From NCBI RefSeq assembly GCF_003073045.1, contig NC_037590.1, forward strand, positions 33,798,327 to 33,862,326: a DNA stretch of 64,000 nt, written 5' to 3'. Below are positions 10,557 through 20,778 of the stretch, piece by piece. Within the stretch, counting starts at the first letter, position 1, and each line of letters opens with the position of its first letter. Under the pieces are notes generated by a model, which had not been told where the DNA came from, did not search any database, and saw nothing but the letters and a program-made list of their open reading frames with translations. This DNA comes from Pomacea canaliculata (taxonomy: Eukaryota; Mollusca; Gastropoda; Architaenioglossa; Ampullariidae). The position numbers and the translations under genes were made by a program.

Positions 10557-12728
10557 GTGGATGAGCTTGTGGATCTGTACAACAGCACCCTGACTGCTCT
10601 TCTTGACAAGTTTGCGCCTGTGAAAAAGAGGTGCATTACTGAGCGTCCTGATACCGCGTGGTTTACTCCAGAGGTACGCCAAGCCAAGAAGTTCAGGCGT
10701 CAGGCGGAGCGCAAATGGCGCAAGAGTAGACTGGAGGTGGATCGTCAGATTTATCGCCATACAAGGAGCCAGTGTTCAGCCATCAGTGTCAAAGCTAGGT
10801 CGCGGTATGTTATGAATATTCTAAGCTCTGCAGTTTCTGATTCCCGCAAGATGTTCGCAGTTGTGAATAGTCTCCTGGGTAAAGATATGACTCAGCCTGT
10901 TCTTCCAGAGATGGATGATCAGACCGCTGCCAGTACATTAAGTGCTTACTTTGAAGACAAGATAAAGACCATCATGGACAGCTTCAGTGACTCGGTTGAT
11001 ACTGTGGAGCACACCAGTGACTTGTTTTGTGGCACGCCCCTCTCTACTTTCAACCAGTGACAGAAGATGAATTATTGAAATTAGTTCGGCGTTGTCGCCC
11101 AACCACGTCTGTGGATGATCCTATCCCCACTAGTGTTCTTCTCCAGCACCTTGACATTCTGCTTCCTGTAATAGTTCGCATAGTCAATGCTAGCCTTTTC
11201 TCTGCCTCTGTACCCAGACAATTTAAAACAGCTGTGATCAAGCCTATCTTAAAGAAGCACAACTTGGACCCGAGCTCGTGTAAAAACTATCGACCTGTGT
11301 CGAATTTGCCTTTTGTTTCAAAACTTGTGGAGCGTGTCGTTGCTCATCAGTTGACATTCCACCTGGACCGCTACAGCTTATTGGATAAATTCCAGTCGGC
11401 GTATAGACCCAAGCACAGCTGTGAGACAGCCCTTCTGCGTCTTATGAATAATCTTCTGTGCAGTGCGGATGCAGGGAAAGTGACTCTTGTGGTCCTCCTT
11501 GATCTGAGTGAGGCCTTCGATGTCATTGATCACTCCACTCTACTAACTCGTCTCCAGATGGAGGTGGGCATTGGTGGTTCCGCCTTGCAGTGGTTCCATT
11601 CCTACCTCAGTGATCGCACACAAAGGGTGATGGTCAATCAAGCTTCTTCAGTGACAGTTCCATGGCTGTGCGGTGTCCCGCAGGGCTCTGTTTTGGGCCC
11701 GGTTCTATTTTCTATTTACACATCTCAACTTGGTCCTCTCATTGAGAAGCATAATGTGAACCGTAAGATGTTTGCAGATGACACTGAACTCTATTTTTCA
11801 TTTAGTACTGACAGTGAGTCGGTGCGTGAGGCAGTTTGTGCTGTAGAAGATTGTTGCTTAGAGGTCAAGTCATGGATGTTGAGGAATAAACTCAAGCTTA
11901 ATGATGAGAAGACAGAGGCGATGCTATGTGGTTCCAAGCTTAGCCTTAGTAAAGTCTCTCTAGACTCCATCCAAGTGGGTCAAGCTAGAATCCCCCTCTC
12001 CAGCTCCGTACGGAACCTTGGACTCTATGTCGACAATCTTCTATGTCTGATCATGTCAGTTTTGTAGTCAAGGCATGTTATTTCCATATCCGCACTCTTG
12101 GACGACTCCGACCCAGTCTTAATAAGAAGACTGCAAATGCAGTTGCTGTGTCTCTCATCGGTTCTACATTAGACTATGCCAACAGCTGCCTCTGGGGGAT
12201 TTCAAAGAGCGAGTTGTCGAGGCTACAGCGAGTGCAAAATACGGCTGCGAGGATAGTTACAGGAAAGAAAACAACTGACTACATTACTCCTGTACTTCGT
12301 GACCTACATTGGCTTCCTGTGGAGAAGCGAATTGAGCACAAATTGTTAACCTTAACCTATGGCTGTCTTCACGACCTTGCGCCTGTCTATCTGCAAGAAC
12401 TCATTCGCTGTTACCAACCCCAGCGGAACCTTCGTTCAGCAGCCCACTTCAGACTTGAACGACCGAGTGTTCAGTCAGGGAATGCTAACAAGAAGACTGC
12501 GGGTTTTAGATCCTTCTCCAATGTAGCCCCGCTTTTGTGGAACTCGCTTCCCCTCTCGACCAAGGAGTCTGATAGTATTGCATCTTTCAAGAAAAATCTT
12601 AAGACTCACTTGTTTAAACTTTTTTGAAGTTTTCATTTGACCTGCAGTTTGGTGGCTGCTGGGATCACCGCGCATTGAGCGCATCTTTGTGATGCGGATA
12701 CTAGCGCGCTATAAACTACATCATCATC
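10557..12728 (+). mobile_element. 5'-truncated non-LTR retrotransposon (reverse transcriptase), frameshifted
   Basis: Three overlapping frames (10557-11060, 11027-12067, 12043-12627) join into one reverse-transcriptase polyprotein if two single frameshifts, near 11045 and 12040, are ignored. Recognisable in order: an endonuclease-RT linker (LLDKFAPVKKR), the RT fingers (KNYRPVSNLPFVSKLVERVV, QSAYRPKHSCETALLRL), the first catalytic block LLDLSEAFDVIDH, GVPQGSVLGPVLFSIY, and the catalytic box FADDTELY. A thumb/C-terminal region follows (CLWGISKSELSRLQRVQNTA). The apurinic endonuclease domain is missing. The 3' end has GCGCTATAAACTACATCATCATC, a tail form seen in L2/CR1-like elements. It is a dead, 5'-truncated copy; the clade assignment is by motif only. 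Confidence 0.85.
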
Positions 12729-12764
12729 AAATATAGAAAAATATAGAAATATAGAAAGATGGTG

Positions 12765-13208
12765 CTTTCCAGGCCGTCGTCGGTTTTTGCTTGGGGGATC
12801 GCCAGGCCGTCGTCGTCGGTTTCTGCTTGGGGGATCGCCAGGCCGTCGGTTCCTTGTCTCTCTGCTTGTGCATCGGAAGAGGCTTCTGAGGCCGGTTGGC
12901 TGGTGAGGTGAAGGAGTCTAAATCTCCTATCGCTTATCTGTGTTATTTGGCCTGCTTTTATGGCTCGATGCAGCGTCGATTTGATGTGGTGCAGGCAATA
13001 CTCAGTGCCTGATTTGGTCATGTGGTCGTAAAATGTTGCGATGGATGTCCCGCGTGTGGCGTAGATCTCTTTGAACGCATTAACCACCTGGAGATTTGTT
13101 ATCCAAAGACAATCTCCGTCTCCGTCCTGATGTGCTGCTTGAATAGCTGCCTGAAGAACTACTTGATGAGCTGCCTGATGTGGGCATGGTCGTCGTTGAC
13201 TCGGTCAT
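12765..13208 (-). pseudogene. Linker-histone-like gene, broken copy 1
   Basis: Minus-strand relative of the intact genes at 28.4 and 37.3 kb. From a start at 13208 the N-terminus reads MTESTTTMPTSGSS, then a Ser-rich stretch and GRRRRLSL. A frame change then interrupts it just before QVVNAFKEIYATRGTS, the winged-helix part. That part continues to QAGQITQISDRRFRLLHL-type residues, as in the intact genes (QAGRVKEIIEDRFRL). The normal basic tail is replaced by copies of a 13-residue unit, DGLAIPQAETDDD. The open frame then runs into the 3' end of the adjacent retrotransposon. The TATAAAAGG core promoter of the intact genes is deleted: only some 13 bases separate the start region from DNA that lies about 200 bp upstream in the 38-kb gene. 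Confidence 0.7.
12773..12851 (-). repeat. In-frame minisatellite in broken histone-like copy
   Basis: Two to three units of about 38-39 bp (GGATCGCCAGGCCGTCG core) encode DGLAIPQA(E/K)TDD repeats on the minus strand. The duplicate at 14668-14755 carries one-base differences that break the frame. Confidence 0.6.
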
Positions 13209-13229
13209 CGCAATCGCAGGATCGCAATA

Positions 13230-13770
13230 ACGTGGTTTAATATAAAAACTTGAACTAAGTCCTTATTGGTGCATGCCGGAAAATGTATTTTCCAAAATTG
13301 TTGGCCGTATTGAATATTTCGGTAATTTTACAGCTTTGGAGGTTGCCATGTGAGTTGCAGCACGAGCTACACATTCACGGCTCCAGGGAAAGCAATGACG
13401 TCGTGGACTATGGCAACAAGTAAGTAAAGCCACATTATTGCCAACCGACCTGCCGCTGTACAGACGACTAGTTACTATGGTGATGGTATCAGCGAAACTG
13501 CGAAACAAAGGATTCACGGATTCACATTATTATTATATATATATTTTTTTTAATCAAGCGAACTGAAGAAAAATATGGTAACTATGAAACAGATCTAAAA
13601 ATTAAGATCTGTTGTACGTAAAGCGTATGAGTCTGGCAAAAGACGCCATGTAAATTTTTTAAAAAATTATTATTAACATATGGTAACATAAAACTTAGGA
13701 CGTAATAAATCAACAATTAGATGTTGATGGGGATTTTATTCAGGCCACAGATCTGTACTTTGGTATCAGG
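13230..13770. repeat. Linker-histone upstream segment, copy at 13.2 kb
   Basis: Matches 29380-29900 and 38315-38840 almost base for base over long stretches: the TTAATATAAAAACTTGAACT, GGTGCATGCCGGA and AAAGCAATGACGTCGTGG stretches, and the AGATCT hairpin at 13588-13613. It is non-coding. It shows that this broken histone-like copy arose from the same duplication unit as the two intact ones. Confidence 0.75.
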
Positions 13771-14296
13771 AGTCAGTGTAGTGCGATGAGTGAAAACGAT
13801 GATTTTAGTTCAGCAGCACAGTCGGCCACAATGTTCTTGTAATGGAGTGTAACTCAATTTCCACATGAGGTCAATCTTACTTCGTCAAGTGGTGTGTTCG
13901 ATTCTTGATTTAGTTTCCTCTTTCTTGTTATTTCTGTTTTATACTATTTTTATGCTTGTTTTGACAGAGGTTATGCTTAAACAAAGGAGTTTATTAGCTT
14001 GAGGTGTACACATCTAGGATTGTTGTTTGATGATCTAGTGTCCTTCCAAAGAAAAAAAAAAATTATTTCAGAGACAGGCACTCTGATTGGTGCTAAAGGA
14101 CACATGCTTCTCTCCCTCATTCTCATCTTCTCTTGATCAGTCATAACACATCTAATAAAACATTACTTGCCCCTGATCATCATTAAACTTATAATATGAT
14201 CATTGAGCATCAAGGCCTGACCAAATAATGTCAATTAAATTCCGACAAATCTTTTATCTTAGCTATTCTTCCATCTATCAGTAACTGAGTCCTACT
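13771..14296. repeat. Orphan fucosidase upstream segment
   Basis: Near-identical to 7016-7530 upstream of fucosidase copy 1, but followed at 14297 by a duplicated retrotransposon 3' end instead of unrelated DNA. Junctions are abrupt on both sides, as expected from non-homologous joining or nested duplication. Confidence 0.75.
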
Positions 14297-14631
14297 GCAA
14301 GAACTCATTCGCTGTTACCAACCCCAGCGGAACCTTCGTTCAGCAGCCCACTTCAGACTTGAACGACCGAGTGTTCAGTCAGGGAATGCTAACAAGAAGA
14401 CTGCGGGTTTCAGATCCTTCTCCAATGTAGCCCCGCTTTTGTGGAACTCGCTTCCCCTCTCGACCAAGGAGTCTGATAGTATTGCATCTTTCAAGAAAAA
14501 TCTTAAGACTCACTTGTTTAAACTTTTTTGAAGTTTTCATTTGACCTGCAGTTTGGTGGCTGCTGGGATCACCGCGCATTGAGCGCATCTTTGTGATGCG
14601 GACACTAGCGCGCTATAAACTACATCATCAT
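14297..14631 (+). mobile_element. Second copy of the non-LTR retrotransposon 3' end
   Basis: Duplicate of about 12394-12728, starting inside the C-terminal reverse-transcriptase region (the LQELIRCYQPQRNLRS codons) and running through the ATCATCATC tail. It shares the tail-to-histone junction with the first copy. It was therefore duplicated together with its neighbour by a genomic event, not by new retrotransposition. Confidence 0.8.
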
Positions 14632-14659
14632 CAAATATAGAAAAATATAGAAATATAGA

Positions 14660-14993
14660 AAGATGGTGCTTTCCAGGCCGTCGTCGGTTTTTGCTTGGGG
14701 ATCGCCAGGCCGTCGTCGTCGGTTTCTGCTTGGGGATCGCCAGGCCGTCGGTTCCTTGTCTCTCTGCTTGTGCATCGGAAGAGGCTTCTGAGCCGGTTGG
14801 CTGGTGAGGTGAAGGAGTCTAAATCTCCTATCGCTTATCTGTGTTATTTGGCCTGCTTTTATGGCTCGATGCAGCGTCGATTTGATGTGGTGCAGGCAAT
14901 ACTCAGTGCCTGATTTGGTCATGTGGTCGTAAAATGTTGCGATGGATGTCCCGCGTGTGGCGTAGATCTCTTTGAACGCATTAACCACCTGGC
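14660..14993 (-). pseudogene. Linker-histone-like gene, broken copy 2
   Basis: Duplicate of about 12750-13090. The winged-helix portion (QVVNAFKEIYATRGTS to RFRLLHLTSQP) is intact, but the sequence upstream of QVV is replaced at 14993 by block A. A one-base loss after SQPA shifts the frame, so the 13-residue repeats are no longer read properly. It has no promoter or start of its own. Confidence 0.7.
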
Positions 14994-16560
14994 GATGTGC
15001 TCCACAGTCGGCATTAAAAGATACGTTAACACATACACTTAAAATCTTTGAGTTGGTGTGCACTATAACTTAGGTTCAAAGCACATCCTTGGACCTTCCT
15101 TTTCTGCAAGCATTGTCTGCAGGTTTTTCTCTCTTGTATTGAAGGCTATTGTCTTATTATATGTTTGCTGATGCTTTTGGTTTCTGTAAATTTTGTATCT
15201 TTTGTGTATTTGCATTGCTTTTGTAGAGCACGTTCAGCCTACTATTAAGTAATATATATATATAAAAGCCCACTTATTCTAAAATGTTCGTCTTTTCTTT
15301 AGACTTGAAATTACACCTAAAAATCTTCATCAGGGTCCAGGTTGCTTTTGAGTATGCATGCTGTTATTAAAGTACAAGCTTACTGTCACCATTAACTCCT
15401 GCTTTCTGTGTGCAGAGTTACAGAAATCCTTTCACACAGTAAAATGTAGTTTACAAGATCACTTGTGTTTTTCTTATCCCATCAAAGGGGTATTTGTAGT
15501 AGGAATATCTGACAAAATGACAGTTTCTGTCAGCCATGGCAATAAATGTTAATTTGATGTCACACCTGTTGGCTTTAATGTGACAAATTCTCTCCCCTTT
15601 GCAACTCTCAAGCATCTAACACCCAACAATACAAACACATCATGAACCGACAATAATAAATTTAGGAACACATTGAGGACAGTAAAAAATTATTTTAAAA
15701 AACCCCACCAATCAGGGATAATGTGTGACTGTATAAGTAGGTTTTCCAATGAAATTTATGGAAAACTCAAAGCAAAAGGCAGCAGAGAAAAAAGTGCAAA
15801 AATGGTAAAATTAAACAATACTAATTGTTCAACAATATAGAATGACAAAAGAAATAAAAAGTAAGACAAGATGCTAGGCTAAGCTAGGCTGTAAATACCA
15901 AAAATGATAAGTTAATAATGTTACCATCTTATGCAAATGACAAAAGAAAAATCCATTTACTTTAATGAAATCTTTATAGAAAACGTGCAAGAAAATTTTA
16001 TTTTCATCGAGAAATTTGTTCTTTTTTTCTCCCAGCCATTTGTTCTGTTCTGATCACAGAGTCCAACAAGTAAATGCGCAATAATAAGTTTAATATTACA
16101 ACATATGTTCATACAATCTTAAGTGTCATTGATGTACAAGCTTTTTCCTATTATCCTTTCTGCTACCTGAGCACAGCTTCAAATAACCACACTGATAAAG
16201 AGCATAGAACTTCTTTGAATATAAACTAAAAGTGGTGATTGCTTAGTATATACAATTTACTGCAATGCAGAATGATGTTTCAGTGACTTTCATGAGCTAG
16301 TTTGACTTTAACTTGAACCATCAATGTTGTTTATATACCAAGTAAATGGATTGAAAATGAACATTAAAAGTAAATAAGAGAAAAAAAAATAGATGACTGA
16401 AGTAATCTTTGCAATAAAAGAATGGAAAAATAATAAATTAAATGCAACTATCAGTGGCAAAATAGTGTAATAATTAATATACACGTAAATCCTTGTAGAA
16501 ATATACAAAAATCCACTTTGCAACACATTACCTTTTATTTATAAATAATAATAACTAAAG

Positions 16561-17503
16561 GACTGGGTAAAACAAGAAAAGTAAAATATATTTAATTTGT
16601 TCTGCATTTAGTTTTAAAAGTCCTATTTTCTCTCAACAAACAAACATCTGGGAGGTTCAGAGAAAAATAATTAAATGTTAAACAGACATTATTTCCTCCA
16701 TGTTCTACCAATTATCACGTCAATTACTGTGCAACTTCTAATTGTTTTTATTGATATGTTATTTATGTGGGTACTGTTTATTGATTTGTTTGCAGTCCTA
16801 TGCTCCAGTGGGGGCAAACAGGACTAAGAAGTCTGTTTAGTAGTGATGCTACATATGCAAACTTTTGGAATGAAAAAAATATTTCATGTCAAACTTTCAG
16901 TGACTAACATTTTGTTTAAGTTATTTTTGGTGGTAACTAAGATGGGTCATTTAATATGCCATTTCCAGAGTTTTTCTTGTGTGAATATTTTTTATATGGA
17001 TATTTTCTGAGTTTGGGAAATGGTCAAATTGTGAATGAAACCTATGAGTACTGCCCAAATTTTGCCAGTTGTAATCATGTGGTTGCCACATGTTATTGGA
17101 CAGTATTGGCATTATGCTTTCTTGGGGAAACATTTAATCTCTCCTACTGGTTGATACTTCAAACGGGAGTGCTTATCTCTGTGGGCTGCAGAACAGTTTG
17201 ATACAGTTTACTCCTTTTACATGTTTCTCAGTCTCTGTCTATGCTCTTTTGTGTGTGCATGCTCACCCTTCTTTTTGAATGCTGTATAGATGCACAGTGT
17301 TCAGTCCTAAACACATTTTTGCAGTACCTTTTTTTTTTTTTTGTTTTTTGTTTTTTTTTCTTGTTTTTTGTTTTATAACATTTATAGGTCAATTTTTGCC
17401 TGTGAATTTCTGATACAAAGCAACTTTTGTGTAATGTTTTGTGTTTCATATTATAAGATACATTATTGATGGAGAAAATAAAAACTTGAGAAAAAAAAAT
17501 AAA
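16561..17503 (+). mobile_element. 943-bp poly-A retroinsertion in block A
   Basis: Flanked by an 11-bp target duplication AATAACTAAAG (16550-16560 and 17504-17514). Block B has a single uninterrupted site near 31730-31742. The insert ends with GAAAATAAAAACTTGAG followed by an A-rich run, which looks like a polyadenylation signal and tail. Its last 300 bases have the T-rich look of a 3' UTR. It contains a short open frame (16956-17201) with no recognisable domain. It may be a retroposed 3' UTR or a non-coding retroelement; the source is not identified. Confidence 0.75.
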
Positions 17504-17830
17504 AATAACTAAAGCAAAATTATTTGATCTTTAGCTGTAAAAAATGTGAAAGCAAGAAATCTACTCAAATACAAATTTACTTGTTAAAGGCTTCTGCAAA
17601 TGCACTTTTGCATTATTAAAATCTGCTCTGCGATCTGCATTTCTTTATAACAAATGAGTCGCATATTTTGACCATAAGGTAACAGGCCAGTCAATGCCAA
17701 AGTACTTAACAGTTAGTCTTTTACAGGATCATGACAGGATCATGATGTCGCAGCAAAGTAGTGCTCCTTTCAAGCACACATTTTTTCACTTCTGACATTA
17801 GTCATTTAACACTTTAAAGAAGGTCCTCCT

Positions 17831-18647
17831 TCAGTCTGTTTTTCTAAAGGCAACCATAGCATCAACTTTGTGAATAGTGGTGGAGAAAGAACGGAGGCTC
17901 ACCTCTTCAGAAATTATATGATAAAGTGGGGACCAGATTCACCCATGCAGATGGTGCTTCGGCATCTTTGTCTGTATAAACCAAAATGTCAAGGTACCTG
18001 AACAGAAAAAAAGCAAAACCAAGTCAAGAGATTGGCAGGGAAACACTGCTTATAACTCTGTTGAATAACATTGACACATCACATTACACAGCAGTATTCA
18101 ATCTTCAACACTCAACAATTAGCCAGAAGAACTAAAAAATCCTTATTAGTTAAAGTGATGGATAAAAGCAACAAAATGTTAGTATGATTCCATTACAAAA
18201 TAAAACCACATCATGTCTGTCACTGTTGGGTTGATGCAATTGTACAAGTCACGATCAAAGATCTCCCCACCACACACTCATATCACATTACATAAGCACT
18301 TCTGTTTTACTACGTACATTTAAAATATATATATATTTTGGCTTAGAATGCAAAAAATGGACAATGAGTGGTTAAAAAGAAAGCTGAAGGATAAAGCATG
18401 TCAGTGATTATGCTTTTATGTAAAGCAATACTGATTTTACAAAATTTTAACACAAAAAGTAGTCAATGTTAATGGCTCTGACAAATCATGTGATCAGCTA
18501 AGCATAGATTTTAGCTAAACTTAATCACAGAAACAGCATGAATGAAAAACTTACAGAGAGATTCCAGAAGTGGCAGAAATGTGACTGTTGCAGTGATCTG
18601 ATGAATAATAGATTTTATTTCTTCTTTAACTTTTTTCTCTGTTTTGT
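17831..18647 (-). pseudogene. MAD2-like C-terminal relic, block A
   Basis: Two minus-strand exon-like pieces, 18555-18647 and 17831-17997, correspond to the end of the spindle-checkpoint HORMA protein MAD2. The first holds EEIKSII.QITATVTFLPLLE; the second DILVYTDKDAEAPSAW and the closing TIHKVDAMVAFKKTD-type residues. Relative to block B the first piece has lost 8 bases at its start. The second piece has lost single bases (near 17990 and in the AWGESGP codons) and has gained bases near the ISEE codons, so it cannot be read through. The N-terminal HORMA exons are not present. Confidence 0.75.
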
Positions 18648-19369
18648 CTGAAATTGAGCAAGAAACACTGATTATTCCATTTATGATCCATCAAAAACAT
18701 TCAAAACAAAAGAATTGTGCCTAATTATAAGAAAGGTAAATGACCTACAACAAGATCATAATAAACTGTTAATAAAGCAACTTTAATTAAAAAAATAATA
18801 ATTTTTTGCAGTTACAGGACAGTAATTTAATACTTGAAAGAGTTTGTTTGTAAACAGTCTGAGTTACACTCAATTAAGAAAGAAAGACCTGCAGTTTTCA
18901 AGAAAAATCTGCAGGAACACAAGATGAAAAATAAATTTATGAATGAAAAAGCTCACTAAAATCAAATCAGCATGATCACTATCCAGGTGATCAAACAGCA
19001 AAAATAGAACAAGGATATGGCACAGTGCCAACTGGGAAAGCTGGCTAGAAAGCCAACAGAATGTCAAACAAAACAACATTTGTCAAATGTCTTAAGTCTT
19101 ATTTTAAATATTTTAATTTATTTTAATTTACAATGCTTCATTTTGTTTCTTGACTAAGATTTCTAAAGAAAAGAAGAAAATACTGAAACTTAATTTCCGA
19201 TTAATCAAAGCTGCATCTATAGTTATGGCCATTCAGCTCCATCTAGCATGTGTGTGCGAGAGAGAGAGAGAGAGAAGGGGGGAGGCATTCTTGACGACTG
19301 TGAAATTATTGCAGTTAAAAATAATAAACGAGGATAATTAAGACACTTCATCGAAAATACTATACTTAC

Positions 19370-20183
19370 TATAGGCCCCTTCGGGACATGTCTGGCATGT
19401 GCTTGAGTTAGTTCCACAGTTGCACAGTGCTGCGAAAAAATGACAACAAAAATATCCAGCACAGATCTCCACTTCGTAGGTACACTAGATCCAATTTTAT
19501 TTACAGCACACTTATTTTTTTTTTCTCCAACTGGTCGATCTACCCTGCCCTATGCGCCTGTTTGTACGTGCGTCTGTACGTCAGCGTGAGATAGGCTAGC
19601 TGTTTGAAAGTGTGGCCAAATTATCCCTGTAAACGCGTGTGTACGTGAGAGAAAAAGAGCGAGGAAAAATTGAGAGGGTAAGTGTATATGTGAGCGAGAG
19701 ATCGAGCACGCACGTACGTTATTTTGTGTGTTACGTACGTGTCACGTTAGTCGATAACATGTAGTGTATTATCAAAGTATACAAAATAATCTGAATCTTT
19801 CATCTGTTGAACAGACTATATATAGCTGTATTCGCACGTACCTTCGCAATGCAGTACTTTATAATATATATAATATATGGTCAATTCATAAACGGCTTCT
19901 CCAGTTTACCCCAATTTAACCCCACCACCTTGCAAATTCTATCCATATAAAGTTTGTTGAATAATAACCGTTAATTCATTTCTCTATCTGTGACGCTACA
20001 TGATTCGTGGAAATGTTCTGAACTCACAGAGTTGAAATATGGTAATCTATGAGAGTCCGTCGCTAATTCTATAAACACCCGAATGCGAGTGGCTCGATAT
20101 ATATATAATGTCTTACCGTCAACTGCAAAAGTAAAAGACGACACGCAAAGTAGAAACAGTACTCCTGGAATGTATTTATCCAT
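19370..20183 (-). CDS. Start of a small secreted Cys-rich protein, block A (partial)
   Basis: Exon 20117-20183 encodes a start and a textbook signal peptide (MDKYIPGVLFLLCVSSFTFA, then VD). It ends in phase 1 at a GTAAGA donor. Exon 19370-19429 follows in phase with ALCNCGTNSSTCQTCPEGAY, a Cys-rich stretch resembling the start of an EGF- or laminin-type module, and ends at a GTAAGT donor. I could not find a third exon. The next coding-like pieces downstream are the MAD2 relic, and joining them gives a stop codon, so the gene appears truncated by the duplication. The family is not recognised. Confidence 0.55.
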
Positions 20184-20778
20184 TTAGTTCATTTCATCAG
20201 TCTTCTCTTGGAGTAAATCTCAGCAGGAAACAGGCACACACGAAAAAATTACACTTTTAGTAACTCTGCAGATAGACGCAGTTCGCAACACTCACATACA
20301 CTTGTATACAGTAGATCTACTATAGGGGAAGCAGAAGGCTTGCTGTTCACCACGCGAAGTTCTGAAAGTAAAATATGTCATTGTTGTCCTTAGTCTTTGC
20401 ACGTATTCCTCACACTGTCAGGGTTTCTATATCGTTTTCTCTTCGCTACAGTGAAACGTGTCTCAGCGGCTTCGAGCTCATAACTTTGCCGATTGTTTCG
20501 CGCCGTCTCTTCACCCTTGAAAGCGAAAACGAGGCTTCTGAATATCAATGTGCGACATGCGGAAAGTTGTGTTGCCTAGCAACATGCACACACACACAGC
20601 TGTGCACTGCGGTCTCGCATGAAGTTCCCCTGCCGTGGCTTTCGATGTGTCGAACCAGAAAAGGCACGATCCTTACCAGTAAACCACTGCGTTTCAAAAG
20701 ATAGAAGATTAAAATTTCAAATCAACATACGGTACTGCTTTTGATAGCATCTATAGTTACGATCGTTTCATTTTTTAA

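Noticed and set aside
15358..15552. 64-codon open frame with identical translation in blocks A and B (also 30537-30731)
   Set aside because: The surrounding non-coding sequence of the two blocks is equally conserved, so identity only reflects recent duplication. No domain or splice context.
16956..17201. 81-codon open frame inside the retroinsertion
   Set aside because: No recognisable domain, AT-rich, and the insert resembles a 3' UTR.
18555..19370. Possible fusion of the signal-peptide/Cys-rich exons with the MAD2 exons
   Set aside because: Splicing the Cys-rich exon to the MAD2 exon (tested on the block B sequence) gives a stop codon within about ten codons, so an in-frame fusion is not supported. 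In both blocks the pieces look like unrelated neighbours.
20375..20704. 109-codon plus-strand open stretch, partly conserved in block B (34765-35047)
   Set aside because: Block B copies are broken by indels in the same frame, and no domain is recognised. It is treated as non-coding DNA upstream of the secreted-protein gene.
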